DNA of 64,000 bases, taken from NCBI RefSeq assembly GCF_004216565.1, contig NZ_SGWV01000008.1, positions 744,001 to 808,000 of the forward strand, given 5' to 3'. A program made the position numbers and the translations under genes. The DNA comes from Sphaerotilus mobilis. GTDB lineage: Bacteria; Pseudomonadota; Gammaproteobacteria; Burkholderiales; Burkholderiaceae_C. This document shows positions 56,327 to 64,000 of this stretch, piece after piece. The notes under the pieces were generated by a model. It was not told the origin of the DNA. It did not search any database and worked only from the letters and a program-made list of their open reading frames with translations. Position 1 is the stretch's first letter. Every line of letters begins with the position of its first letter.

Positions 56327-57784
56327 TCAGTCGCGCCAGAACTGGGGCGTGAACAGCACCAGAACGCTGAGCAGTTCCAGCCGCCCGAGCAACATGCCGA
56401 AGGTGCAGATCCAGGTCTGCAGGTCGCTCAGGCCGCCGAAGTTGACGGCCGGGCCGACCTCGCCAAGGCCGGGGCCGATGTTGTTGACGCAGGCGATCAC
56501 GGCGGTGAAGGCGGTGACCACGTCCAGGCCGGTGAACAGCAGCAAGAAGGTCAGCACCATCAGCGAGGCGCCGTAGATCATCATGTAGGCGATCACGCTC
56601 TGCATGACACGCGGCGAGACCACCCGGCCGGCGAACTGCACCGGGTTGACGGCATCGGGATGCACGATGCGCACCAGTTCGCGCTGGCTCTGCTTGATCA
56701 GCAGCACCATGCGGACCATCTTGATGCCACCGCCGGTCGAGCCGGCACAGGTCGCAAAGCAGCCCAGCAGGATCATCAGCAGCGGCGCAAAGATCGGCCA
56801 GGTGGCGTAGTCGTAGGCCGCATAACCGGTGGTGGTGGCCAGCGAGACGACGTGGAAGGCGGTGTGCCGCAGGGCCTCGGTCACGGTCGGGTAGACCCGG
56901 TGGGCCGCCAGGAAGAGCGTGATCAGCGCGATCGTGGCGAGCACCACGACGAAGAAGGCCTGCAGCTCGACATGGCCCAGCAGGGCACGCCAGGAGCGCT
57001 GTCGCCAGGCCACGAAGTAGAGCGCGAAGTTCACGCCGGCCAGCATCATGAAGACGATGGCCACCGCCTCGATCAGCGGCGAATTCCAGTAGCCAAAGCT
57101 CAGGTCGTGCGAGGAGAAGCCGCCCAGGCCCATGGTCGAGCACATGTGCATGAAGGCATCCGACCAGCTCATGCCGGCCCAGCGGTAGGCGAGGAAGCAG
57201 GCGACCGAGAACACCGCATACACCGTCCACAGACCCCGTGCAGTCTCGGCCATGCGAGGCGTCAGCTTGGTGTCCTTGAGCGGCCCTGCGGCTTCGGCCT
57301 TGAACAGCTGCGCGCCACCCACGCCAAGCAAGGGCAGCACCGCGACCGCCAGCACGATGATGCCCAGGCCGCCGATCAGCATCATGAAGCAGCGCCAGAC
57401 GTTCAGGCTCAGTGGCAGGGCATCCAGCCCCGTCAGCACGGTGCCACCCGTGGCCGTCAGGCCCGAGACCGCCTCGAAGTAGGCATCGGTCACGCTCATC
57501 CCCGGGATGCCCAGCCACAGCGGCAAGGCCGCGAAGGCCGGCAACAACGACCAGGTCAGGCCGACCAGCACAAAGCCGTCACGCGGCTGCAGCTCGCGGC
57601 GCTGTTCGCGGCTGGCCAGACGCAGGCCCAGTCCGGCGAGCAGGGTCACGACCAGCCCGACCACGAAGGCCGGTTCACCCGCGTCGCGCTGGATGCGCGC
57701 GAAGGCGAGCGGCACGACCATCATCAAGGCCAGGATCATGAGCAGCAGGCCCACCACCGGCATCACCGCACGGATGCTGCGCAT
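56327..57784 (-). CDS. trkH: Trk potassium uptake membrane protein TrkH
   Basis: 485-residue potassium channel-like transporter with about ten membrane helices. The four pore loops carry filter-like glycines: SGLTATGGTVLTG, STMGLGGFSSHD, ATTTGYAAYD and CVNNIGPGLGEVG. The N-terminus RSIRAVMPVVGLLLMILALM aligns with TrkH starts; ATG 57784 has GAAGGACC upstream, while ATG 57811 overlaps the trkA stop and adds nine residues. Forms an operon with trkA. Confidence 0.94.
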   Translation of the reverse strand: MRSIRAVMPVVGLLLMILALMMVVPLAFARIQRDAGEPAFVVGLVVTLLAGLGLRLASREQRRELQPRDGFVLVGLTWSLLPAFAALPLWLGIPGMSVTDAYFEAVSGLTATGGTVLTGLDALPLSLNVWRCFMMLIGGLGIIVLAVAVLPLLGVGGAQLFKAEAAGPLKDTKLTPRMAETARGLWTVYAVFSVACFLAYRWAGMSWSDAFMHMCSTMGLGGFSSHDLSFGYWNSPLIEAVAIVFMMLAGVNFALYFVAWRQRSWRALLGHVELQAFFVVVLATIALITLFLAAHRVYPTVTEALRHTAFHVVSLATTTGYAAYDYATWPIFAPLLMILLGCFATCAGSTGGGIKMVRMVLLIKQSQRELVRIVHPDAVNPVQFAGRVVSPRVMQSVIAYMMIYGASLMVLTFLLLFTGLDVVTAFTAVIACVNNIGPGLGEVGPAVNFGGLSDLQTWICTFGMLLGRLELLSVLVLFTPQFWRD

Positions 57785-57810
57785 CGAGGTCCTTCGTTCG
57801 GCAGGAGGCA

Positions 57811-59226
57811 TCAGAACAGGAAGGTCGCGCCGACCTGGAACAGCTCCTCGACCTCGCGCACCATGTGCTTGCGCGGCAGGAAGACGATCAGGTGGTCGTC
57901 CAGTTCGATCACCGTGTCGTGGTGCGGCAGGATCAGTTCGCGCCGCTCGGGCTCGGCCGCGTCGCCCCGCACGATGGCGCCGATCTCGGCCCCGCGCGGC
58001 AGCTTGAGCTCATCGATGCGGCGACCGACCACCTTCGAGGTGCGCCGATCGCCCCGAGCCACCGCCTCGATCGCCTCGGCCGCGCCGCGCCGCAGGCTGT
58101 GCACCGCCTCGACATCGCCGCGCCGCACATGCGCCAGCAGCTCGCCGATGACGGTCTGCGCCGGCGACAGCGCGATGTCGATCTGGGTGCCCTGGACCAG
58201 GTCCGCATAGGCCCGCCGGTTGATCAGCGCCAGCACCCGCCGCGCGCCCATGCGCTTGGCCAGCAGGCAGGCCATGATGTTGTCCTCGTCGTCGCTGGTC
58301 AGCGCCACGAACAGGTCGGTCTGGTCGACCTGTTCGCGCTCCAGCAGGTCGGCGTCGGTGCTGTCGCCATGCAGCACGAGCACGTCATCGTCGAGCTCGC
58401 CGCTGAGGTACTCGCAACGCTCCTGCGACGTCTCGATCAGCTTGAGCCGGCAACTGCCCTGGACCTCGCGCGCCAGCCGCAGCCCGACCCGCCCGCCGCC
58501 GGCGATCATCAGCCGCCGCACCGGCTCTTCGCGGCGGCGCAAGGCACCCAGCACGGCCGGAATGTCGCGCGTGGCGGCCAGCACGAAGACCTCGTCGCCC
58601 GGCTCGATGCGGGTGTCGCCCTGACAGCTGATGCGCTGGTCGGTCTGGTCCTCATGGCGACGGTAGATCGACACAAAGCGCATCGGCACCGTGGGCAGCA
58701 GGCGTGGCAATTCCGAGATCGTGTGGCGCACCAGCGGACCGTCGCTGACCGCCCGCACCGCCACGAGGCTGACCACGCCACCAGCAAACGCCAGCACCTG
58801 CAGGGCCTCGGGATGTTCGATGAGCTTGCGAATGGTGGCGGTCACCGTCTGCTCCGGGCAGATCACCTCGTTGACCGCGAAGCCCGCATCGCCCAGCAAG
58901 GGCCCGCCGTCGACGAACTCCGGCGATCGCAGCCGGGCGATGCGGGTGGGGATGCTGAAGACGTCATGGGCCACCTTGCAGGCCACCAGATTGGTCTCAT
59001 CGGCAGGCGCGCAGGCGATCAGCATGTCGGCATCGCGGGCACCGGCCGCCTCGAGCACGGACGGCTGGATGCCGTTGCCGGCCACGCCGCGAAGGTCCAG
59101 CCGATCCTGAAGATCGCGCAGCCTGACCGGGTCGGTGTCGATCACGGTGATGTCGTTGCGCTCGGAGACCAGGTTCTCGGCGACGCTCTCGCCCACACGC
59201 CCGGCGCCGAGGATGATGATGTTCAT
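57811..59226 (-). CDS. trkA: Trk potassium uptake regulatory protein TrkA
   Basis: 471-residue cytoplasmic NAD/NADH-binding gating subunit of the Trk system. Two RCK repeats: the first starts MNIIILGAGRVGESVAENL, the second has a Rossmann loop GGGRVGLRLA near residue 235; each is followed by a TrkA-C domain, ending DDHLIVFLPRKH. ATG 59226 directly precedes the first beta strand. Stop overlaps the optional upstream start of trkH. Confidence 0.95.
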   Translation of the reverse strand: MNIIILGAGRVGESVAENLVSERNDITVIDTDPVRLRDLQDRLDLRGVAGNGIQPSVLEAAGARDADMLIACAPADETNLVACKVAHDVFSIPTRIARLRSPEFVDGGPLLGDAGFAVNEVICPEQTVTATIRKLIEHPEALQVLAFAGGVVSLVAVRAVSDGPLVRHTISELPRLLPTVPMRFVSIYRRHEDQTDQRISCQGDTRIEPGDEVFVLAATRDIPAVLGALRRREEPVRRLMIAGGGRVGLRLAREVQGSCRLKLIETSQERCEYLSGELDDDVLVLHGDSTDADLLEREQVDQTDLFVALTSDDEDNIMACLLAKRMGARRVLALINRRAYADLVQGTQIDIALSPAQTVIGELLAHVRRGDVEAVHSLRRGAAEAIEAVARGDRRTSKVVGRRIDELKLPRGAEIGAIVRGDAAEPERRELILPHHDTVIELDDHLIVFLPRKHMVREVEELFQVGATFLF

Positions 59227-59318
59227 GGCCTTCATCATAGGCAAGGCCGGTGCAGGTCCCGGGTCGTCCGCCGGGCCCTGCATGGGAAGATCCGCCGCCC
59301 CCGCAACCGCCCCGCACC

Positions 59319-60287
59319 ATGCTCATCAACTGCGTCGCCTACCGCGACGGCCACAAGCTGGCCGACATCCCGCTCGACCGCATCGGCGGCTACCTGGGCC
59401 AGCCCGGCACCTTTGTCTGGGTGGCCCTGCGCGATGCCGGCGACGACGAGCTGCACGAGCTGCAGCGGGTCTTCCAGCTGCACGACCTGGCGGTGGAAGA
59501 CGCCCGCCACGGCCATCAGCGGCCCAAGATCGAGGAGTACGACGACACGCTGTTCGCCGTCATGCACCTGGTCGAGATGTCGCCGACCGACGAGCTCAAC
59601 GTCGGCGAGGTCGCCGTCTTCGTCGGGCAGGACTTCATCGTCTCGGTGCGCAACCGCAGCACCCAGGGCTTCCTGGGCGTGCGGGCCCGCTGCGAACGCG
59701 AACCGCAGCACCTGCGCCAAGGCGCCGGCTTCGTGCTGTACGCGCTGATGGACGCGGTGGTCGACCGCTACTTCCCGATCGTCGATGCGCTCGAGAGCGA
59801 GCTCGAACACATCGAGGACCAGATCTTCGAACGCGGCGCGGCGCGCGAGAACATCCAGATGCTCTACGGCCTCAAGCGCCGCCTGACCGTCGTGCGCCAC
59901 GCCGTCGCACCGCTGATGGACGCCACCGCCAAGCTGCACGGCGGCCGGGTGCCGGGCGTCTGCGTGCCCAGCGAGGCCTACTTCCGCGACGTCTACGACC
60001 ACCTCACCCGCATCAACTCGACCCTGGACGCGCTGCGCGAAACCATCGGCACGGCGATCCAGGTCAACCTCTCGATGGTGACCATCGAGGACACCGATGT
60101 CAGCAAGCGCCTGGCCGCCTGGGCCGGCATCTTTGCCGTCGCCACCGCCTTCGTCGGCGTCTGGGGCATGAACTTCGAACACATGCCTGAGCTGAAATGG
60201 CAATACGGCTACCCCGCCGCCATCGGCCTGATCGTGGTCGTCTGCGGCGTGCTGTACCGGCGGTTCAAGAAGGCGGGCTGGCTCTGA
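59319..60287 (+). CDS. corA: CorA-family magnesium/cobalt transporter
   Basis: 322-residue pentameric channel: a soluble alpha/beta and long-helix domain (about 1-255) and two C-terminal membrane helices. The family signature GMN is at residues 283-285 (VWGMNFEHMPEL), and the basic tail RRFKKAGWL follows the last helix. ATG 59319 gives the conserved MLINCVAY start; a reading from 59250 adds 23 Pro-rich residues. Divergent from trkA with 92 bases between starts. Confidence 0.94.
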   Translation: MLINCVAYRDGHKLADIPLDRIGGYLGQPGTFVWVALRDAGDDELHELQRVFQLHDLAVEDARHGHQRPKIEEYDDTLFAVMHLVEMSPTDELNVGEVAVFVGQDFIVSVRNRSTQGFLGVRARCEREPQHLRQGAGFVLYALMDAVVDRYFPIVDALESELEHIEDQIFERGAARENIQMLYGLKRRLTVVRHAVAPLMDATAKLHGGRVPGVCVPSEAYFRDVYDHLTRINSTLDALRETIGTAIQVNLSMVTIEDTDVSKRLAAWAGIFAVATAFVGVWGMNFEHMPELKWQYGYPAAIGLIVVVCGVLYRRFKKAGWL

Positions 60288-60425
60288 GCGTGAGGTCAAC
60301 GCCCCCAAGTTCACGCAATGGCTTGCCCGTTTTTTGACAGATTTCGGTAGTCCCTGAGTCGGTACACGCCCCCTAGTCTGTGCGACGGTTTTCGAACCGC
60401 ACCGCCTCAACGACAGGGAGCCCGC

Positions 60426-60818
60426 ATGTCCACCTCGCCTTCGACCGCCACGGTCACGTCCGCTGCCACCGTCCACCTCACCGTGCCGCGCTCTGGCACC
60501 CGGGTGCTCAAGCTCGATGCGCAGGCCGGGCAGCACCACCGCGTCGAGCGAGACGAGGGTGATGCACGGCCGGTCTCCGGCCGAAAGATGCGCGCCGTGC
60601 AGGACCCGCTGGCCGACGACGCCCCGGCGGATCCGGTCATCGTCCGGCGCGTGGGTGAGGACCTGCTGGTGCCCGTGGACGTCGGCCAGACCTGGGTCGA
60701 GGCGGACCGCGTGACCAGCTCGCCCTATGGTGAGTTGCGGGTCTGGAACGGGTCCGACCTGAACGGTCAGGCCTACCAGGTCCTGGTCGCGACGGCGGTG
60801 ACGACCTCGGTGTTGTGA
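60426..60818 (+). CDS. unrecognised 130-residue protein upstream of a TonB receptor
   Basis: No family was recognised. The protein has no signal peptide or membrane segment, is rich in Thr, Val and Asp, and appears mainly beta (VHLTVPRSGTRVLKLDAQAG near the start, VIVRRVGEDLLVPVDVGQTW in the middle). The latter segment loosely recalls the N-terminal prefix domain of large Bap-type surface proteins, so it could be a remnant of an adhesin; that is a weak similarity. AGGGAG lies seven bases before ATG 60426, so translation is likely. Its TGA overlaps the GTG start of the receptor gene (GTGA, 60815-60818), indicating coupling. Confidence 0.65.
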   Translation: MSTSPSTATVTSAATVHLTVPRSGTRVLKLDAQAGQHHRVERDEGDARPVSGRKMRAVQDPLADDAPADPVIVRRVGEDLLVPVDVGQTWVEADRVTSSPYGELRVWNGSDLNGQAYQVLVATAVTTSVL

Positions 60819-62851
60819 GCGGGCGGTTCTGCAGGGCGGCCGCGCTGGCCGCCCTCGCCGTCTCGGCGTTGCCGGGACAGTGCGACGACACCCCGAGCGC
60901 GCTGCCGCGGGTCGAGATCCACCCCGCGCCTCAGGACGCGCCCCCCGCGCCCGGTCGCAGCGTCACGACACCGGACCTGTCCTCGCCCGACTGGGCCGGC
61001 GCGAACGACTGGCAAGGGCTGGCGGCCGAGGTCCCTGGGCTGTTCGTGCGGGTCGGTGACGGCGGCCTGTCCAGCAGCTACACGCTGCGTGGCTTCGGCC
61101 TGACGCGCACGCTGCTGGACGGCCTGCCCGATGTCCTGCGCCTCTACGTGCGCGACCCCGCCACCGTGCGCCGGATCGAGGTTCAGCATGGCGCCTCCGG
61201 CGTGGATCAGGGCATCGGCAGCCCTGGTGGGATGCTGGCGCTGTCGACACCCCTGCCGTCGGCCACGGCTGCACGCCGCATCACCTTGCAGGCTGGCAGC
61301 ACGGACTGGCGCCGCAGCGTGGTCGACCTGGACCAGCCACTGGGCAAGGACTGGCGCAGCCGCATGGTCATCGCCAGCCAGGACGGCCGCAGCGACCCGG
61401 GCGGGCTCACCCAGCAACGTGACCATGTGCTGGGCACGCTGAGCTGGGTGCCCCGTCGGACGCCGGCCGATGGCGGGCTGAGACTGGTCGCCGAGCGCCA
61501 GATCGACCGCCGGCCCTATGCCTTCGGCACGGTGCTGACGCCGACCGGCTCGATCCGCTACGACCAGCTCTACGCCTCTCCGCATCAACGCTCATGGCGC
61601 GGCGTCTCACAGCTGGCCCTGCACGGCTGGCAAGCCTGGCAGCCCGACGTGGATCAGCGCATGAGCCTGCGCGCCGACGTCGCCCGCGCCGAAGGCCGAC
61701 GCGACGAGACCTTGATCGGCTCATGGGACCAGCGCAGCGACGGCGACCTCAACGGCTACTACACACACCTCGCGGACGAGCACCGCCAGTCCTCGGCCCG
61801 CCTGGAAGCCCGCTGGCAGATCGACACCGACACGCGCCGCCACGACACCCGCATCGGCCTGGACCGGCTGCATCGGCAGTGGCTGTTCACCGGCGTGCAG
61901 AACCTGCGCGGCTTCGTGATCGATGCGGACGCGCCGGACCATGCGGCCATCGATCCCGGTCAGTTGGCACTGACACCCCGCTACAAGCATCAACGATTCG
62001 ACGAGTCCGGTCGCAGCCTGCGCCACCGCATCGACTGGCCCGGCGCCTGGGCCGTGTCGACCGGTCTGCGGCAGGTCGATTTCCGCGAAGGCCAAGCCAA
62101 GGCGGGCGCGGCCATGGCCACCGTGCACGAGATGCAGCACCGCGTGCACGACGTCAGCCTCGAACGCCCTTGGTCAGACGACTGGCTTGGCACGCTGGCC
62201 TGGGCAGATGGCGTCGAGCCCAACACCGGGCAGACGCGCCTTGGCGACTGGTTGCCGCCCCAGCGCAGCGCAACGGTCGAGATGGGCTTGCGACACAGGC
62301 CGATAGCAGCGGCCTCGCCGACCTGGCAACTGGCGCTCTACCGCACCCGGCTTGATGGTCTGACCCGCGCCGACCCGGTCGACCGCAACTTCGCCATCGC
62401 CGATGCGGCACGTCAGGTCACCGGGCTGGCATTCAGCGCGCGCCGGCAGCACGGCGGCTGGACGGTGTCCAGCCAGTTCCATGCCCTGCGCCCGCGCTGG
62501 TTGCAAGCGACCAGCGCCAGCGTCGGTGAACGAGCGGTCAACACACCGTCCCGCACGGCGAGCCTGCGCCTCGAACGCCGCTTCGAGGACGGGCCGACCT
62601 GGCAGGGCCCGCGTGTATGGCTGCTCTGGCAGGCTCGCAGCAGCCTGTACGCGGACAGCGCCAACCTGCGGCGCATCCAGGGCACGGCGATCGCCGACCT
62701 GGGCTGGCAAGGCAGATGGGGACGCTGGCTGAGCACGCTGGTCGTGCGCAACGTCGCCGACCGCGACCACGTCGCCTCGGTCTCCAGCGTGGACGAGGTC
62801 TACCAGGGGCCGGTGCGGCAGTGGCGCCTGACCGTGGAGGCCGGCTGGTGA
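60815..62851 (+). CDS. TonB-dependent outer-membrane receptor
   Basis: 678-residue receptor, likely for a siderophore or other scarce ligand. A signal peptide (about 1-24, MSGRFCRAAALAALAVSALP) is followed by a plug domain (about 55-155: EVPGLFVRVGDGGLSSSYTL, RGFGLTRTLLDGLPD, RRIEVQHGASGVDQGIGSPG) and a beta-barrel ending in a terminal tryptophan (EAGW). The start is GTG 60815, overlapping the stop of the small gene before it; its own stop overlaps the GTG of the next gene. No canonical TonB box was assigned with confidence. No Fur-like site was seen. Confidence 0.9.
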   Translation: MSGRFCRAAALAALAVSALPGQCDDTPSALPRVEIHPAPQDAPPAPGRSVTTPDLSSPDWAGANDWQGLAAEVPGLFVRVGDGGLSSSYTLRGFGLTRTLLDGLPDVLRLYVRDPATVRRIEVQHGASGVDQGIGSPGGMLALSTPLPSATAARRITLQAGSTDWRRSVVDLDQPLGKDWRSRMVIASQDGRSDPGGLTQQRDHVLGTLSWVPRRTPADGGLRLVAERQIDRRPYAFGTVLTPTGSIRYDQLYASPHQRSWRGVSQLALHGWQAWQPDVDQRMSLRADVARAEGRRDETLIGSWDQRSDGDLNGYYTHLADEHRQSSARLEARWQIDTDTRRHDTRIGLDRLHRQWLFTGVQNLRGFVIDADAPDHAAIDPGQLALTPRYKHQRFDESGRSLRHRIDWPGAWAVSTGLRQVDFREGQAKAGAAMATVHEMQHRVHDVSLERPWSDDWLGTLAWADGVEPNTGQTRLGDWLPPQRSATVEMGLRHRPIAAASPTWQLALYRTRLDGLTRADPVDRNFAIADAARQVTGLAFSARRQHGGWTVSSQFHALRPRWLQATSASVGERAVNTPSRTASLRLERRFEDGPTWQGPRVWLLWQARSSLYADSANLRRIQGTAIADLGWQGRWGRWLSTLVVRNVADRDHVASVSSVDEVYQGPVRQWRLTVEAGW

Positions 62852-64000
62852 CGGCGGCACCCCCGCTAGCCTTGCGGATCGACCCGTCGCGCAACCTGGC
62901 CGTCCTGCCAGACGGCCAGCGGGTGGTCTGGCAACGCCGCTGGACGGGCGAGTTCCTGGCGCTGCTGGTGCAGCAAGGCCGGCACGACCTGGCCGTCGAC
63001 CACGCCATGCTCGACACCCACCTGGCCCGGCGCGGTCAGTCGGCCCGGCTGGCAGCGGTCAGCATCCTGCGCCTGCTGGAGACCTTGCAGACCTTCCTCG
63101 ACGGTCTGCCAGAACGCCCGCTCATCCTCGAACATCCGCCGCGCAAGGCCAGCCTCGGGCCCTGGCGGCTGCGCTGGCGTCTGCCGCTGGCAATCGTCAT
63201 CGACGGTGAGCCGGGTGCGGACCAGGCCGACTCGATCGACCCGCCCGCCGACCTCTTCACCGCCCTGTTCGACGGCCCGCCCGGCCAGATCGACCGGCTG
63301 CATGCCCTGTTGCTGAGCCTGATCTCCAGCGACGCCTTCCACGCCATCGGCGATCACGCCTCGTCGCACGAGGTGCTGCAGTCCTGCCGCGAGCTGCCGC
63401 TGAGCGCCAACGGGCGCGTGCTGATCGGCCTGCGCGACGCGCTGTGCCTCAAACGCATCGGGCGCTTCGAGGACGCCCGCCAGCTGCTGCGCGCGCTTGC
63501 CCACCTGCCCGACGTGAGCGACCGCAGCGCCCTGGCCTCGGTGCAGTTCCTGTTCGACCGCATCGACTACGACGCCGATCCCGGCGGCCAGCACACCCGC
63601 CTGTGGGCGTCCTGCGCCGCGCCCACACGCGTCCAACTGCCAGACCGCCACCTGCTGGCCCAGTGGCACAACCTGCGCGCGCTGTTGTGCCGGCGGCGCT
63701 CGGAGGCCGCCGGCCACGCCGACCCTGTCCTGCACATCCTCGCCCTGCGTCACCTCGAAAGCGCCTTTCACCACGCCCTGATGCAGCGCGACAACGAAGG
63801 CCTGCTCGCCTACGCCGCCAACCTGGCGCTGCACCTGACGTCGGTGCTGCCAGCCGGCTGGTCGACCGCTCGGCAGGTCATGGCCTGGCATGAGCTGGTG
63901 CTGGTCTGCATGGACAAGCTGGGGGTGGGTGGCGACAACGCCTGGGAAACCATCTTCCTCGCCCAGTTCTGGCTGGATCACGAGGACGAGCTGGGCGCGC
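62848..64000 (+). CDS. unrecognised, mostly helical protein, 3' end outside the window
   Basis: Reading from GTG 62848, which overlaps the receptor stop (GTGA), the frame stays open to the end of the window, giving at least 384 residues. No signal peptide. The first 110 residues (RIDPSRNLAVLPDGQRVVWQ, then TGEFLALLVQQGRHDLAVDH) have a strand-helix pattern that could be a winged-helix domain. Residues 140-384 are helical with Leu/Ala/Arg-rich repeats suggestive of TPR-like packing (for example DALCLKRIGRFEDARQLLRA). That layout recalls regulators with a helical sensor, but no family was recognised. Three-gene coupling with the receptor suggests a joint function. Confidence 0.7.
   Translation, partial: MTAAPPLALRIDPSRNLAVLPDGQRVVWQRRWTGEFLALLVQQGRHDLAVDHAMLDTHLARRGQSARLAAVSILRLLETLQTFLDGLPERPLILEHPPRKASLGPWRLRWRLPLAIVIDGEPGADQADSIDPPADLFTALFDGPPGQIDRLHALLLSLISSDAFHAIGDHASSHEVLQSCRELPLSANGRVLIGLRDALCLKRIGRFEDARQLLRALAHLPDVSDRSALASVQFLFDRIDYDADPGGQHTRLWASCAAPTRVQLPDRHLLAQWHNLRALLCRRRSEAAGHADPVLHILALRHLESAFHHALMQRDNEGLLAYAANLALHLTSVLPAGWSTARQVMAWHELVLVCMDKLGVGGDNAWETIFLAQFWLDHEDELGA

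Noticed and set aside
60334-60366. TTGACA at 60334 as promoter for the final three-gene set
   Set aside because: No acceptable -10 hexamer lies 15-19 bases downstream, so it could not be supported beyond the -35 match.

Overview
The window is a dense, very GC-rich piece of chromosome. Gene content (ArgA with fused kinase and acetyltransferase domains, DUF3422, SirB2, Tct-type transporters, a WaaA/LPS gene, TolC, CheZ) points to a Gram-negative betaproteobacterium, most likely Burkholderiales of the Leptothrix/Sphaerotilus/Rubrivivax kind; the taxon is inferred from gene content only. No rRNA, tRNA, CRISPR array, transposase or phage gene was seen.

Region by region. 1-3453: a translationally coupled set of RsbT-like switch kinase (cut by the window start), second anti-sigma-type ATPase, RsbX-like phosphatase and PAS histidine kinase with an RsbU-like N-terminus, ending in cheZ; this resembles the downstream half of a stressosome locus. 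3457-13513: housekeeping (hrpA, glyoxalase-fold protein, argA, yggX), an iron-binding periplasmic protein behind a Fur-box-like site, an NlpC/P60 lipoprotein, moaA, ispF. 13544-17155: a sugar-nucleotide epimerase-like gene lacking the catalytic tyrosine between ispF and ispD, then DUF3422. 17206-25202: MFS exporter, tctBA with a clear terminator, a GspE/PilB-type ATPase, a spermidine-synthase-like methyltransferase, a DNA glycosylase and a TatD nuclease, all on the minus strand. 25310-29753: membrane-anchored trypsin-like protease, then MoxR-DUF58-VWA. 29963-38399: a WcaJ-type glycosyltransferase, a two-copy intergenic repeat, guaC, a degenerate GGDEF protein, a patatin, and a UvrD-type helicase.

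38405-46386: SirB2, hemerythrin, then TetR, methyltransferase, rhodanese and TolC; opposite, an LPS/exopolysaccharide pair (phosphomannomutase, Kdo transferase); then a ParD/ParE pair. 46379-56314 is a complete-looking non-phosphorylating L-fucose route: an IclR regulator transcribed away from fuconolactonase, an RbsABC-type importer, fucose dehydrogenase, keto-deoxyfuconate dehydrogenase, FAH-family hydrolase and a UxaA-family dehydratase, presumably yielding pyruvate and lactate. 56327-60287: trkH, trkA, corA (ion transport). 60426 to the end: three overlapping genes of which only the TonB-dependent receptor is recognisable; this and the stressosome-like set are the best candidates for under-described biology here.

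Several intergenic signals were readable: strong sigma-70 promoters before the NlpC lipoprotein and the TetR gene (the latter abutting a palindromic operator), a Fur-like site, an intrinsic terminator after tctA, and -10 boxes placed so close to moaA and uvrD starts that leaderless transcripts are likely.
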